A DNA stretch of 24,964 bases from CAZXPA01 sp964642485 (GTDB lineage Bacteria; Patescibacteriota; Patescibacteriia; UBA2591; UBA6264), in contig CAZXPA010000003.1 of assembly GCA_964642485.1 (NCBI GenBank), positions 1-24,964 of the forward strand. The letters are read 5' to 3'. Below, piece by piece: positions 14,630 to 21,174 of the stretch; within the stretch, counting starts at the first letter, position 1, and each line of letters opens with the position of its first letter. The translations under genes were made by a program, and so were the position numbers. The notes beneath the pieces were generated by a model. It was not told the origin of the DNA. It saw nothing but the letters and a program-made list of their open reading frames with translations, and did not search any database.

Positions 14630-16906
14630 TTATTTTCTCATTCTTGATCTGGGTGAGCGGGGAGGCTGACGACCCCTGGCTGTCGGCCGAGTAGGCCTGC
14701 GCTGCCCTGCAGCCGGCTGACGAGAACGAGAATAAGTGCTTCTACTCTGAGACTTTGAAGGGCTTTTTAAAGCTTTGATAGAAAGATTAATTCTCCCTTG
14801 CTTATCAATTTCAATTATTTTTACCGGGACAATATCACCAATTTTAACAATATCACCTGGATGCTCTACGTGGCGATAAGCCATCTCAGAGACATGAACC
14901 ATACCTTCTTGCCCAGGAACAATTTCAACAAAAGCACCAAAGTCCATAATTCTTGTAACCCGACCCTGGAATACTTCGCCAGCTTTAAACTCTCGAGTAA
15001 TATCTTTAATCCAGCTGGCGGCTTTTTTAAGAGATTCATCACTTGGTGAGGTAATTGCCACTGTGCCATCCTGCTCAATATCAATCATTGCCCCTGTTTT
15101 ATTAATAATTTCATTAATTACTCGTCCGCCCGGGCCAACTACATCCCTAATTTTATCCGGGTCAATTTTAATCACCGTTACCCGCGGGGCATAAGGAGAC
15201 AAATTGAGTCTTGGTTTTTCTAGAACCTGGGCCATCTTTTCTAAAATCTTTTTCCGAGCCTCAGCTGAGGATTCAAGGGTTTGAGTAATAATATCAAGAT
15301 TAAGGCCCTTGGTTTTAGTGTCCATCTGAATAGCCATAACCCCTTCAGAAGTGCCAATTACTTTAAAATCCATTCCGCCTGGCCCATCTTCTAAATCCTG
15401 AATATCAGTCAAAACCTTGTACCGCTTAAAACCATTCTCGTCCTCTTCTGAAGCCAAACCAATAGCCACTCCAGCTACTATTTTTTTAATTGGCATGCCT
15501 GCGTCCATTACGGCTAAAACTGAGGCACAAACTGAGGCCATTGAAGTTGACCCATTTGAGGAAAGAACCTCAGAAACAACCCGGACTGTATAAGGAAAAT
15601 CTTCTTTACCAGGTAAAATTGGTAAAAGCCCTTTTTCAACTAAAGAACCATGACCGGTTTCTCTTCGAGAAGTTGACCTTAAAGGCTTAACCTCACCAGA
15701 GCAAAAAGGAGGAAAATTATAATGGTGCATAAAGCGCTTGCGGCCACTTTCTTCCATGGTGTCTAAATATTGTTCTGCTCCTGGGGCGCCTAAAGTAACT
15801 ATTGACAAAACCTGAGTCTCTCCTCGACTAAAAATAGCTGAGCCATGAACCCGGGGTAAAACTCCAACCTGACAATTGATTGGCCGAATTTCATCAAGTT
15901 TTCTTCCATCAATCCGCTGATCCTTATCTAAGATGGCCTGACTAACCTGACGATAAATTAATTTATTAGCATATTCAATAACTTTTGTTCTTTTTTCTTT
16001 GCCAATTTGTTTTTCAATTAAAAGCTCGTCTAAGCGAGCCCTGATTTTCTCTGCCGCTCCAATTCTTTGTTCCTTAGTTTTTAAAAGTTGTTCAAATAAA
16101 TATTTCGGCGCCTCTTTTTTAATTATTTCCTTAGTTATTCTCTTAAGCTCTTGTTTAGCTAAAGCTTCCTCACCTGTTAAATCAACCTTTAAAGGAGTTT
16201 TTTCTCTGCCAACTTTTTGCTGAATTTCTTTAATAAAATTATTAATCTTTTCCAAGTGTTTTAAGCCATACTTAATTGCTTCAGAAATTATTTCATTTGA
16301 GACCTCTTTAGCTCCGGCCTCAAGCATGATAACCCGGCCCTGAGTTCCGCAAACTATTAAATCTAAATCACTTTTAGTCCGAGCTTCATAAGATGGGTTC
16401 AAGACCCATTCCCCGCCTCTTTCTGAAGCGGTAGGAACTTGACTTTTAATCCAGCCAATACGAGCCCCAGCAATTGGTCCAGCCCAAGCAATATCAGAAA
16501 CTGCCAAAGCAATTGAAGCAGCCCATAAAGCAACCATATCAGGATCGTTTTCTTGATCAATTGAAAGAACAGTTAAAATAACCTGAACAGCTTGACGACT
16601 CTCTTCATTAAAAAAAGGCCTAATTGAACGATCAATTAAGCGACCAGCTAAAACAGCCTCATCTGGCGGTCTAGTTTCTCTTTTAATAAAACGCGAACCT
16701 TTAATCTTGCCGGCGGCGTAAAACCGCTCCTCATAAGCAACTGAAAGAGGAAAATAATCTAATTCTTTCTCTTCCCTGCCTAAAACAGCCGTAGCTAAAA
16801 CAGTTGTTTCGCCATATTGGGCAACACAACTTCCATTTGCATGGCCAGCAACTTCATCAGTTTTAACAATTAATTTTTTCCCTCCAATTTCTGTACTAAA
16901 TTCCAT
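14630..16906 (-). CDS. pnp: Polyribonucleotide nucleotidyltransferase (PNPase)
   Basis: 3'-to-5' phosphorolytic exoribonuclease of RNA decay. 758 residues: first RNase PH domain, helical linker, second RNase PH domain (LPRVHGSAIFSRGETQ, GSTSMASVCA, LEDGPGGMDFK with both catalytic aspartates), KH domain with GPGG (IRDVVGPGGRVINEI), then an S1 domain (GEVFQGRVTRIMDFGAFVEI). A Ser/Arg/Pro-rich tail of about 40 residues ends the protein. Residues about 155-168 (SQVPTASERGG) interrupt the usual short loop between IGWI and EWVLNP and are encoded by an imperfect palindrome. Downstream of rpsO, as in many bacteria, here with a NYN gene between. The ATG abuts an inverted-repeat arm. Confidence 0.97.
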   Translation of the reverse strand: MEFSTEIGGKKLIVKTDEVAGHANGSCVAQYGETTVLATAVLGREEKELDYFPLSVAYEERFYAAGKIKGSRFIKRETRPPDEAVLAGRLIDRSIRPFFNEESRQAVQVILTVLSIDQENDPDMVALWAASIALAVSDIAWAGPIAGARIGWIKSQVPTASERGGEWVLNPSYEARTKSDLDLIVCGTQGRVIMLEAGAKEVSNEIISEAIKYGLKHLEKINNFIKEIQQKVGREKTPLKVDLTGEEALAKQELKRITKEIIKKEAPKYLFEQLLKTKEQRIGAAEKIRARLDELLIEKQIGKEKRTKVIEYANKLIYRQVSQAILDKDQRIDGRKLDEIRPINCQVGVLPRVHGSAIFSRGETQVLSIVTLGAPGAEQYLDTMEESGRKRFMHHYNFPPFCSGEVKPLRSTSRRETGHGSLVEKGLLPILPGKEDFPYTVRVVSEVLSSNGSTSMASVCASVLAVMDAGMPIKKIVAGVAIGLASEEDENGFKRYKVLTDIQDLEDGPGGMDFKVIGTSEGVMAIQMDTKTKGLNLDIITQTLESSAEARKKILEKMAQVLEKPRLNLSPYAPRVTVIKIDPDKIRDVVGPGGRVINEIINKTGAMIDIEQDGTVAITSPSDESLKKAASWIKDITREFKAGEVFQGRVTRIMDFGAFVEIVPGQEGMVHVSEMAYRHVEHPGDIVKIGDIVPVKIIEIDKQGRINLSIKALKSPSKSQSRSTYSRSRQPAAGQRRPTRPTARGRQPPRSPRSRMRK
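16397..16443. repeat. Possible palindromic insertion within pnp
   Basis: The central CCGC-C-TC / GA-A-GCGG pairing around TTTCT and looser outer matches give an imperfect hairpin. It coincides with the extra residues SQVPTASERGG in the first RNase PH domain. Weaker than the insertions in mtaB, porA and the glycosyltransferase gene. Confidence 0.35.
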
Positions 16907-17050
16907 CCCTCACCCAACAGCAATGCATTTTCTTAAAATACAGAGCTTTAAACAAATTATAATCGACTTCTTTTTTACCCTATTCCCTTGTCCAACAACA
17001 ATAGACCTCTCTCGAAAATGCGAATGCATTTTATTGCTATTGGCTGAGGG
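16907..17050. repeat. Inverted-repeat element between the NYN gene and pnp
   Basis: Left arm 16907-16932 (CCCTCACCCAACAGCAATGC and ATTTTC). Right arm 17014-17050, whose reverse complement reads CCCTCAGCCAATAGCAAT and then ATGCATT and ATTTTC. The arms match with two substitutions and two short insertions. About 80 bp of AT-rich DNA with a TATAAT (minus strand) lie between. The right arm contains the NYN stop codon and the left arm touches the pnp start codon. The arm ends resemble those at 19018-19080. Confidence 0.75.
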
Positions 17051-17552
17051 ATTTCTTAATTAAAAATCTCTTTTTGTTTTTACTTAAATCAGTAAACTCA
17101 TCAGCAACTTCAATTAATTTACCTGAAGTTGTTTTGCTAAAGGCCAAAACCTCAACCAAACAGCCTTTGTTTTCTCTTAAATAAGCAATCAAGGGGATAT
17201 AATCCCCGTCACCAGTAACTAAAATAATGACGTCTAATTTGTCAGCCATTTTAATTGCATCAACGGCTAAACCAACGTCCCAGTCAGCTTTTTTCATTCC
17301 TCCGGGGAAAATTTGTAAATCCTTTATTTTTAACTCAAAGCCTTGTTTAGAAATTGCTTCAAAAAAATTCTGTTCTTCACCTGACTTTGAACGAATAACA
17401 TAAGCAACGGCTCGAATAATCTGACGACCAGCCACGGCCGTCTCCAAAACTTTAGCAAAGTTGACATTTGCTCTATATAAGTTCTTGGCTGAGTGATACA
17501 TGTTTTGAACATCAACAAAAATTCCAACTCGTTGATCTTTGTATTTAATCAT
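17037..17552 (-). CDS. NYN/LabA-like PIN-fold putative ribonuclease
   Basis: 171 residues. The N-terminal strand VGIFVDVQNMYHSAK carries the first catalytic Asp and NYN-type Asn; later acidic clusters are KADWDVGLAVDA and LVTGDGDYIPLI. These match the NYN (LabA/DUF88-like) family of metal-dependent nucleases. It starts 3 bases after rpsO and precedes pnp, so it is an insertion in the common rpsO-pnp pair, consistent with a role in RNA turnover. Its last codons lie within the inverted-repeat arm. Substrate unknown. Confidence 0.88.
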   Translation of the reverse strand: MIKYKDQRVGIFVDVQNMYHSAKNLYRANVNFAKVLETAVAGRQIIRAVAYVIRSKSGEEQNFFEAISKQGFELKIKDLQIFPGGMKKADWDVGLAVDAIKMADKLDVIILVTGDGDYIPLIAYLRENKGCLVEVLAFSKTTSGKLIEVADEFTDLSKNKKRFLIKKSLSQ

Positions 17553-17554
17553 AA

Positions 17555-17830
17555 TTATTTTTTAATTTTCTTAACTACTTTTTCATAGCTCTTGGAATCA
17601 TGAGCTTGCAAATATTTTAAAAACTTTCGGCGCTGACTAACTTTTTTTAATAAACCGCGCCGAGAAGAAAAGTCATGAATATGGGTTCTTAAATGCTCGC
17701 TTAGATCCTTGATGCCCTTGGTTAATAAACCAATTTGAACTTGAGCTGAGCCCGTATCCTGGCCGCTTTTTTGAAAATCTTTGATTGTTTTTTGTTTTGC
17801 TGCTTTTTTTGCTTTTTTTATTCCAGCCAT
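17555..17830 (-). CDS. rpsO: 30S ribosomal protein S15
   Basis: 91 residues, standard length. SAQVQIGLLTKGIKDLSEHL and THIHDFSSRRGLLKKVSQRRKFLKYL are S15 signatures for 16S rRNA central-domain binding. The N-terminus is extra basic (MAGIKKAKKAAKQK). First gene of a leftward operon with NYN and pnp; a good promoter lies 23 bp upstream. No Shine-Dalgarno sequence precedes the ATG. Confidence 0.97.
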   Translation of the reverse strand: MAGIKKAKKAAKQKTIKDFQKSGQDTGSAQVQIGLLTKGIKDLSEHLRTHIHDFSSRRGLLKKVSQRRKFLKYLQAHDSKSYEKVVKKIKK

Positions 17831-17852
17831 AGATTAGAATTATTATTAGGAT

Positions 17853-17881
17853 ATTTTAACATTTTAAGATTAGATTGACAA
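17853..17881 (-). promoter_or_regulatory. Promoter of the rpsO operon
   Basis: On the minus strand: -35 TTGTCA (17876-17881), 17-bp spacer, -10 TAAAAT (17853-17858). Each hexamer matches consensus at five of six positions. The expected transcript start is about 15-17 bp before the rpsO ATG. Confidence 0.65.
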
Positions 17882-17967
17882 TATCTTAACATAAAAACAA
17901 ATAAAAAGCAAACCCCTCATATAAAATCTTATTAAAGATATGCTGATTAACTAGTAAAAAATTTGCC

Positions 17968-18000
17968 GCAAAAAGAACACCGAGCTTCCTTGCCCGGTGT
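17968..18000 (-). terminator. Intrinsic terminator of the Ala/Val-rich membrane protein gene
   Basis: On the minus strand ACACCGGGC pairs with GCTCGGTGT (nine pairs, one G-T) around the loop AAGGAA, followed by TCTTTTT. It begins 24 bp after the stop codon at 18024. Confidence 0.85.
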
Positions 18001-18023
18001 CTAAAATGCTGGTAAGAACTAGA

Positions 18024-18482
18024 TTAGATAAAAGTTATCGCCAGCATTATTCCAACAATTGCCGCCGCTTCTACCATAAGTGAAATAATTACGATTTTGT
18101 TCTTGTTTTTCCTATTATTTTCTCTATCAGCAACAGCAGCAGTAGCAGCAACACCAACAACAGCAGCAGCAACAACAGCAACAACAGCAGCACCAGCAAC
18201 AACAACAGCACTAACAGCAGCGACAGCAGCAACAACAACAACAGCACTAACAGCAGCGACAGCAGCAACAACAACAGCAAGAGCAGCAACATCAATGCCA
18301 GCAGTAACAGCAGTGACAGTAGCGATAGCAGCAGCAGCAGCAGCAACAGCACTAACAGCAGCAACTTCATAGCGAGCTGCCCCTGTCAGTGTCCAGCCGT
18401 TCAGAATACTAAAAACCACCAGGAACATCGCCAATACTATTACCGTTATTACAACCTCTCTTAATATCAACCTTTTATTCAT
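18024..18482 (-). CDS. Low-complexity Ala/Val-rich membrane protein
   Basis: 152 residues, unrecognised. An N-terminal membrane helix (about residues 9-28, VVITVIVLAMFLVVFSILNG) and a C-terminal one (about 130-151) flank a core of some 80 residues made almost only of Ala and Val with occasional Ser, Thr, Gly. The core DNA is a degenerate trinucleotide repeat including an exact 36-bp duplication. This frame is chosen because its ATG has an AGGAGG five bases upstream and because both ends make sensible sequence; the overlapping frame is poly-Leu. It is an independent unit with its own promoter and terminator. Possibly a membrane or surface-associated protein; function not inferable. Confidence 0.75.
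   Translation of the reverse strand: MNKRLILREVVITVIVLAMFLVVFSILNGWTLTGAARYEVAAVSAVAAAAAAIATVTAVTAGIDVAALAVVVAAVAAVSAVVVVAAVAAVSAVVVAGAAVVAVVAAAVVGVAATAAVADRENNRKNKNKIVIISLMVEAAAIVGIMLAITFI
18129..18363. repeat. Degenerate trinucleotide repeat tract
   Basis: About 235 bp composed almost wholly of AAC, AGC and related ANC triplets on the plus strand. It includes an exact 36-bp tandem duplication (18204-18239 and 18240-18275) beginning AACAGCACTAACAGCAGCGA. It forms the core of the membrane protein gene. Confidence 0.9.
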
Positions 18483-18487
18483 AACGT

Positions 18488-18493
18488 CCTCCT
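18488..18493 (-). promoter_or_regulatory. Shine-Dalgarno sequence of the Ala/Val-rich protein
   Basis: AGGAGG five bases before the ATG at 18482. It is one of only two perfect Shine-Dalgarno sites seen in the window and fixes both the start and the reading frame. Confidence 0.85.
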
Positions 18494-18546
18494 TTTTTCT
18501 TTTGTTGGGTTATAATTTGTTAAAGATAACTAACTAAGTTGTGTAG

Positions 18547-18575
18547 ATTATAGCAAAATATACTAGGTTTGTCAG
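18547..18575 (-). promoter_or_regulatory. Promoter of the Ala/Val-rich membrane protein gene
   Basis: On the minus strand: -35 CTGACA (18570-18575), exactly 17-bp spacer, perfect -10 TATAAT (18547-18552). Predicted 5' leader of about 55-60 nt. Confidence 0.8.
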
Positions 18576-18601
18576 CCCTCGATGAGTATAATTATTATAG
18601 T

Positions 18602-18628
18602 TACTATAGCTTCCGGGTCCCTATAGTA
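18602..18628. repeat. Inverted repeat in the divergent intergenic region
   Basis: TACTATAG (18602-18609) and CTATAGTA (18621-18628) are perfect 8-bp arms around an 11-base GC-rich loop. They lie between the two divergent promoters, so could be an operator; no regulator is evident. Confidence 0.45.
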
Positions 18629-18651
18629 TTTCGCATAGATTAGGTGAGGGG

Positions 18652-18681
18652 TTGACCAGACTCTATTTTATTAAGTATTAT
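18652..18681 (+). promoter_or_regulatory. Putative promoter of the VanZ-like gene
   Basis: TTGACC (18652-18657), 18-bp spacer, TATTAT (18676-18681). The ATG at 18688 is about where transcription should start, implying a very short or absent leader. The -35 overlaps the end of a GGTGAGGGGTTG repeat. Confidence 0.45.
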
Positions 18682-18687
18682 CAATAT

Positions 18688-19035
18688 ATGGCTAAAAAAT
18701 TTCTTAAGCTCTGGCTGCCAATAATTATCTGGGCAAGTTTAATCTTTTATTTGTCTTCTATCCCTGATCTAAAAAGCGGTTTAGAAACATTTTGGGATAC
18801 AGTTTTAAGAAAAATTTGCCATTTAGCTGAATACGGCATTTTCTTCTTACTCTTAGCCCGGGCCATGAAACAACCATTGAAATGGGTAATTATTATTTCA
18901 ATTCTTTACGCTCTTTTAGATGAATTTCACCAAGGTTTTGTTCCTGGACGTGATATGGCCTTAGCTGATATTTGCTTTGATTCAGCTGGAGTTTTAATTG
19001 GCTATTTAATTTGGCCTCTCACCCAGCGGCGATAA
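18688..19035 (+). CDS. VanZ-like family membrane protein
   Basis: 115 residues from the ATG at 18688 (MAKKFLKLWLPIIIWASLIFYLSS). Three to four membrane helices are visible. SSIPDL, KICHLAEYGIFFLLLARA and LYALLDEFHQGFVPGRDMALADICFDSAGVLIG carry the conserved His/Glu and Asp-Glu-His positions of the VanZ family. Role is unclear in most members; VanZ itself gives teicoplanin resistance. An in-frame TTG at 18652 is rejected because it overlaps a probable -35 and adds a non-conserved leader. The last codons lie in an inverted-repeat arm. Confidence 0.9.
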   Translation: MAKKFLKLWLPIIIWASLIFYLSSIPDLKSGLETFWDTVLRKICHLAEYGIFFLLLARAMKQPLKWVIIISILYALLDEFHQGFVPGRDMALADICFDSAGVLIGYLIWPLTQRR

Positions 19036-19080
19036 AAATGTTTTCGCATTTTTGGAAAGAATGCATCACCGCTGGGTGAG
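19018..19080. repeat. CTCACCCAGCGG inverted-repeat element
   Basis: Perfect 12-bp arms CTCACCCAGCGG (19018-19029) and CCGCTGGGTGAG (19069-19080). The 39-bp loop contains TTTTCGCATTTTT and ATGCAT, resembling the arms of the element at 16907-17050. It overlaps the VanZ stop codon. The following GGTGAGGGGTTG (19075-19086) recurs at 18643-18654. The remaining gap to 19200 holds a smaller inverted repeat (TTTTAC at 19135 / GTAAAA at 19159) and the next promoter. Confidence 0.8.
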
Positions 19081-19166
19081 GGGTTGTAAAACCAGAATCT
19101 AGCAGCACTATTAGAGTCGCTAAATTTGTCAAGATTTTACAGGCACCTTGCAGGAGTCGTAAAACC

Positions 19167-19194
19167 TTGACAGGCATAGAATAAACTGTATAAT
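19167..19194 (+). promoter_or_regulatory. Consensus promoter giving a leaderless recombinase mRNA
   Basis: TTGACA (19167-19172), 16-bp spacer, TATAAT (19189-19194), both perfect. The ATG at 19201 follows the -10 by six bases, at the expected transcription start. Confidence 0.8.
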
Positions 19195-19200
19195 CATAAT

Positions 19201-20169
19201 ATGCCTCAAGATCTCAAAAAATTAATTACTGAATTTTTAGAACATTTAGAAATTGAAAAAGGTTCTAGTCAATTAACAATAAGAAACTATCATTTTTATT
19301 TAAAAAGATTTTTAGACCAAGCTCAGATTACCTCCCCCAATCAAATTACTACTGAGGTGGTGAGAAAATATCGTCTTTGGCTTTCCAGGTTAAAAAATCC
19401 TCGCGGAGGAAATCTTTGTTTGGCTACCCAAAACTATCATTTAATTGCTTTAAGAGTATTTTTAAAATATTTAGCAAAAAGAGACATTAAAACCTTAGCT
19501 CCAGAAAAAATTGATTTAGCTAAAATTGGTGAAAGGCAAATCTCTTTTTTAGAAGGCAGTGATTTAGAAAAATTCTTAGATGCCCCCTTACAAATCAAAC
19601 AAGATGATATTATTAAACTCCGTGATAAAGCTATATTAGAATTATTATTCTCAACTGGCTTACGAGTTTCCGAATTAGCCAGATTAAAAAAAGAAGACAT
19701 TAATCTTAAGAAAACAGAGTTTAGTGTTCAGGGCAAAGGTGGCCGTTGGCGAGTAGTTTTTCTTTCTAATCAAGCTGGATATTGGTTAAAAAAATATTTA
19801 CAAGCCAGAACTGATATGGAGCCCGGCTTATTTATCCGCTATGACCGAGCAGCCCCGCGCCAAAGCAAGCTTAGTGTGGGACAGACTAAAACTAAATCTG
19901 ATAAAGTAGATAAGGGTTTAACCCCTCGCTCAATTCAAAGATTGGTTAAAAAATATGCTAAAGTAGCCGGCCTGACCAAAAGAATTACTCCGCATAGTCT
20001 GCGTCATTCGTACGGGACAGATCTCCTGGCTGGCGGGGCTGACTTAAGGGCGGTTCAAGAATTGCTTGGGCATAAAAATATTACCACTACCCAAATCTAT
20101 ACTCATGTAACTGATCAACATTTAAAAGAAGTTTATCAGGCCTTTCATGGCCGAAGACGGAAGAAGTAA
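19201..20169 (+). CDS. XerC/XerD-type tyrosine recombinase
   Basis: 322 residues. Site-specific recombinase, probably resolving chromosome dimers at a dif site. The N-terminal SAM-like core-binding domain begins ITEFLEHLEIEKGSSQLTIRNY. The catalytic domain has Arg in STGLRVSELARLKKED, HSLRHSYGT (HxxR), the LGHKNITTTQ His and nucleophile Tyr in IYTHVT, so all key residues are present. A hydrophilic insertion (about residues 214-238, YDRAAPRQSKLSVGQTK and onward) precedes LTPRSIQRLVKKYAK, as I associate with CPR homologues. XerC and XerD cannot be told apart here. Leaderless start; htpX follows after 2 bases. Confidence 0.93.
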   Translation: MPQDLKKLITEFLEHLEIEKGSSQLTIRNYHFYLKRFLDQAQITSPNQITTEVVRKYRLWLSRLKNPRGGNLCLATQNYHLIALRVFLKYLAKRDIKTLAPEKIDLAKIGERQISFLEGSDLEKFLDAPLQIKQDDIIKLRDKAILELLFSTGLRVSELARLKKEDINLKKTEFSVQGKGGRWRVVFLSNQAGYWLKKYLQARTDMEPGLFIRYDRAAPRQSKLSVGQTKTKSDKVDKGLTPRSIQRLVKKYAKVAGLTKRITPHSLRHSYGTDLLAGGADLRAVQELLGHKNITTTQIYTHVTDQHLKEVYQAFHGRRRKK

Positions 20170-20171
20170 CC

Positions 20172-21059
20172 ATGTATTCACAAATTGATTCTAACAAAAG
20201 AAAATCATTTATTTTAATCCTTGTCTTTGTTATCTTTATCCTTTTCCTTGGCTGGGTTTTTGGCCAAATAAGTGAAGCCGGCTATATTGGAATAATTATC
20301 GCTGGAATCATCGCTATGGGGATGAGCTTAAGTGGATATTTTTCTGGTGATAAAATGGCTCTTTGGTCAGCTGGAGCCAAGGAAATTAAAAAACAGGACA
20401 ATCCTTATGTTTTTAGAATGGTTGAAAATCTATGTATTACTGCGGGCACCCCTGTACCTAAAGTATATATTATTAATGACCCCTCCCCTAATGCTTTTGC
20501 TACTGGTCGTGACCCTAAACATGCTTCTATTGCTTTAACCACCGGAATTATTGATAAATTAGAAAATGAAGAATTAGAAGGGGTAATTGCTCACGAATTA
20601 TCTCATGTTAAAAACTATGATATTAGATTAATGACTTTAGTGGTTGCTTTAGTTGGCGTAGTTAGTATTTTAACCCACTGGTTTTTACGTTTTAGTTTTT
20701 TAGGCGGTCGAAGCCGAAGCAGTAAAAATCAGGGATCGCTTGGTACTGTTCTCTTAATTGTTGGCTTAATTTTAATGATTCTTTCACCAATTATTGCCCA
20801 GGTAATAAAGTTGGCTATTTCTCGCAAAAGAGAATTTTTAGCTGACGCCTCCGGAGCCCTTTTAACCCGTTATCCTGAAGGTTTAGCCAAAGCTTTGGAA
20901 AAAATATCTCAAAGCAACCAACCTTTAAAAAATGCTAATGGCGCTACAGCTCATTTATACATTGCCAGTCCTTTTGGCCAAGCAAAAAATTTTACCGCTA
21001 AACTCTTTAGCACTCATCCGCCAGTTAAAGAGCGGCTTAAGGCTTTAAGAGAAATGTAA
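20172..21059 (+). CDS. htpX: Membrane zinc metalloprotease HtpX
   Basis: 295-residue M48-family protease for quality control of membrane proteins. The N-terminus has two membrane helices (about residues 13-32 and 36-56). The zinc motif is HELSH in LEGVIAHELSHVKNYD, with the downstream Glu ligand region KREFLADASGALLTRYPEGL. Two more hydrophobic segments (about 156-175 and 191-215) lie between them. FSTHPPVKERLKAL closes the protein as in the family. Two bases after the recombinase gene, so cotranscribed. Confidence 0.95.
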   Translation: MYSQIDSNKRKSFILILVFVIFILFLGWVFGQISEAGYIGIIIAGIIAMGMSLSGYFSGDKMALWSAGAKEIKKQDNPYVFRMVENLCITAGTPVPKVYIINDPSPNAFATGRDPKHASIALTTGIIDKLENEELEGVIAHELSHVKNYDIRLMTLVVALVGVVSILTHWFLRFSFLGGRSRSSKNQGSLGTVLLIVGLILMILSPIIAQVIKLAISRKREFLADASGALLTRYPEGLAKALEKISQSNQPLKNANGATAHLYIASPFGQAKNFTAKLFSTHPPVKERLKALREM

Positions 21060-21073
21060 GCCCGTAAAAATAA

Positions 21074-21145
21074 GCCCCCATAGTTCAATGGATAGAACAC
21101 CAGCCTTCTAAGCTGGATATAGAGGTCCGATTCCTCTTGGGGGTA
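21074..21145 (+). tRNA. tRNA-Arg (anticodon TCT)
   Basis: 72-nt cloverleaf. Acceptor GCCCCCA pairs with TGGGGGT (terminal G-T), D stem GTTC/GAAC, anticodon stem CCAGC/GCTGG with loop CTTCTAA, T stem AGAGG/CCTCT. No CCA is encoded. The T loop is TCCGATT: position 55, normally U (pseudouridine), is C. Confidence 0.93.
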
Positions 21146-21174
21146 CTATATAATCAACAATAACCTATAACTCT

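Noticed and set aside
18089..18370. Poly-leucine open frame (minus strand) and Thr/Ala frame (plus strand, 18097-18372) over the triplet repeat
   Set aside because: Both are by-products of a trinucleotide repeat being open in several frames. Only the Ala/Val frame has sensible ends and a Shine-Dalgarno-linked start.
18620..18654. Possible dif site near the Xer gene (TTTCGCATA half-site)
   Set aside because: Only one half resembles a dif arm; no matching partner arm is found at the right spacing.
21149..21174. Promoter just before metK (TATAAT and TATAAC present)
   Set aside because: No acceptable -35 at 16-18 bp from either; metK may be read through from htpX/tRNA-Arg.
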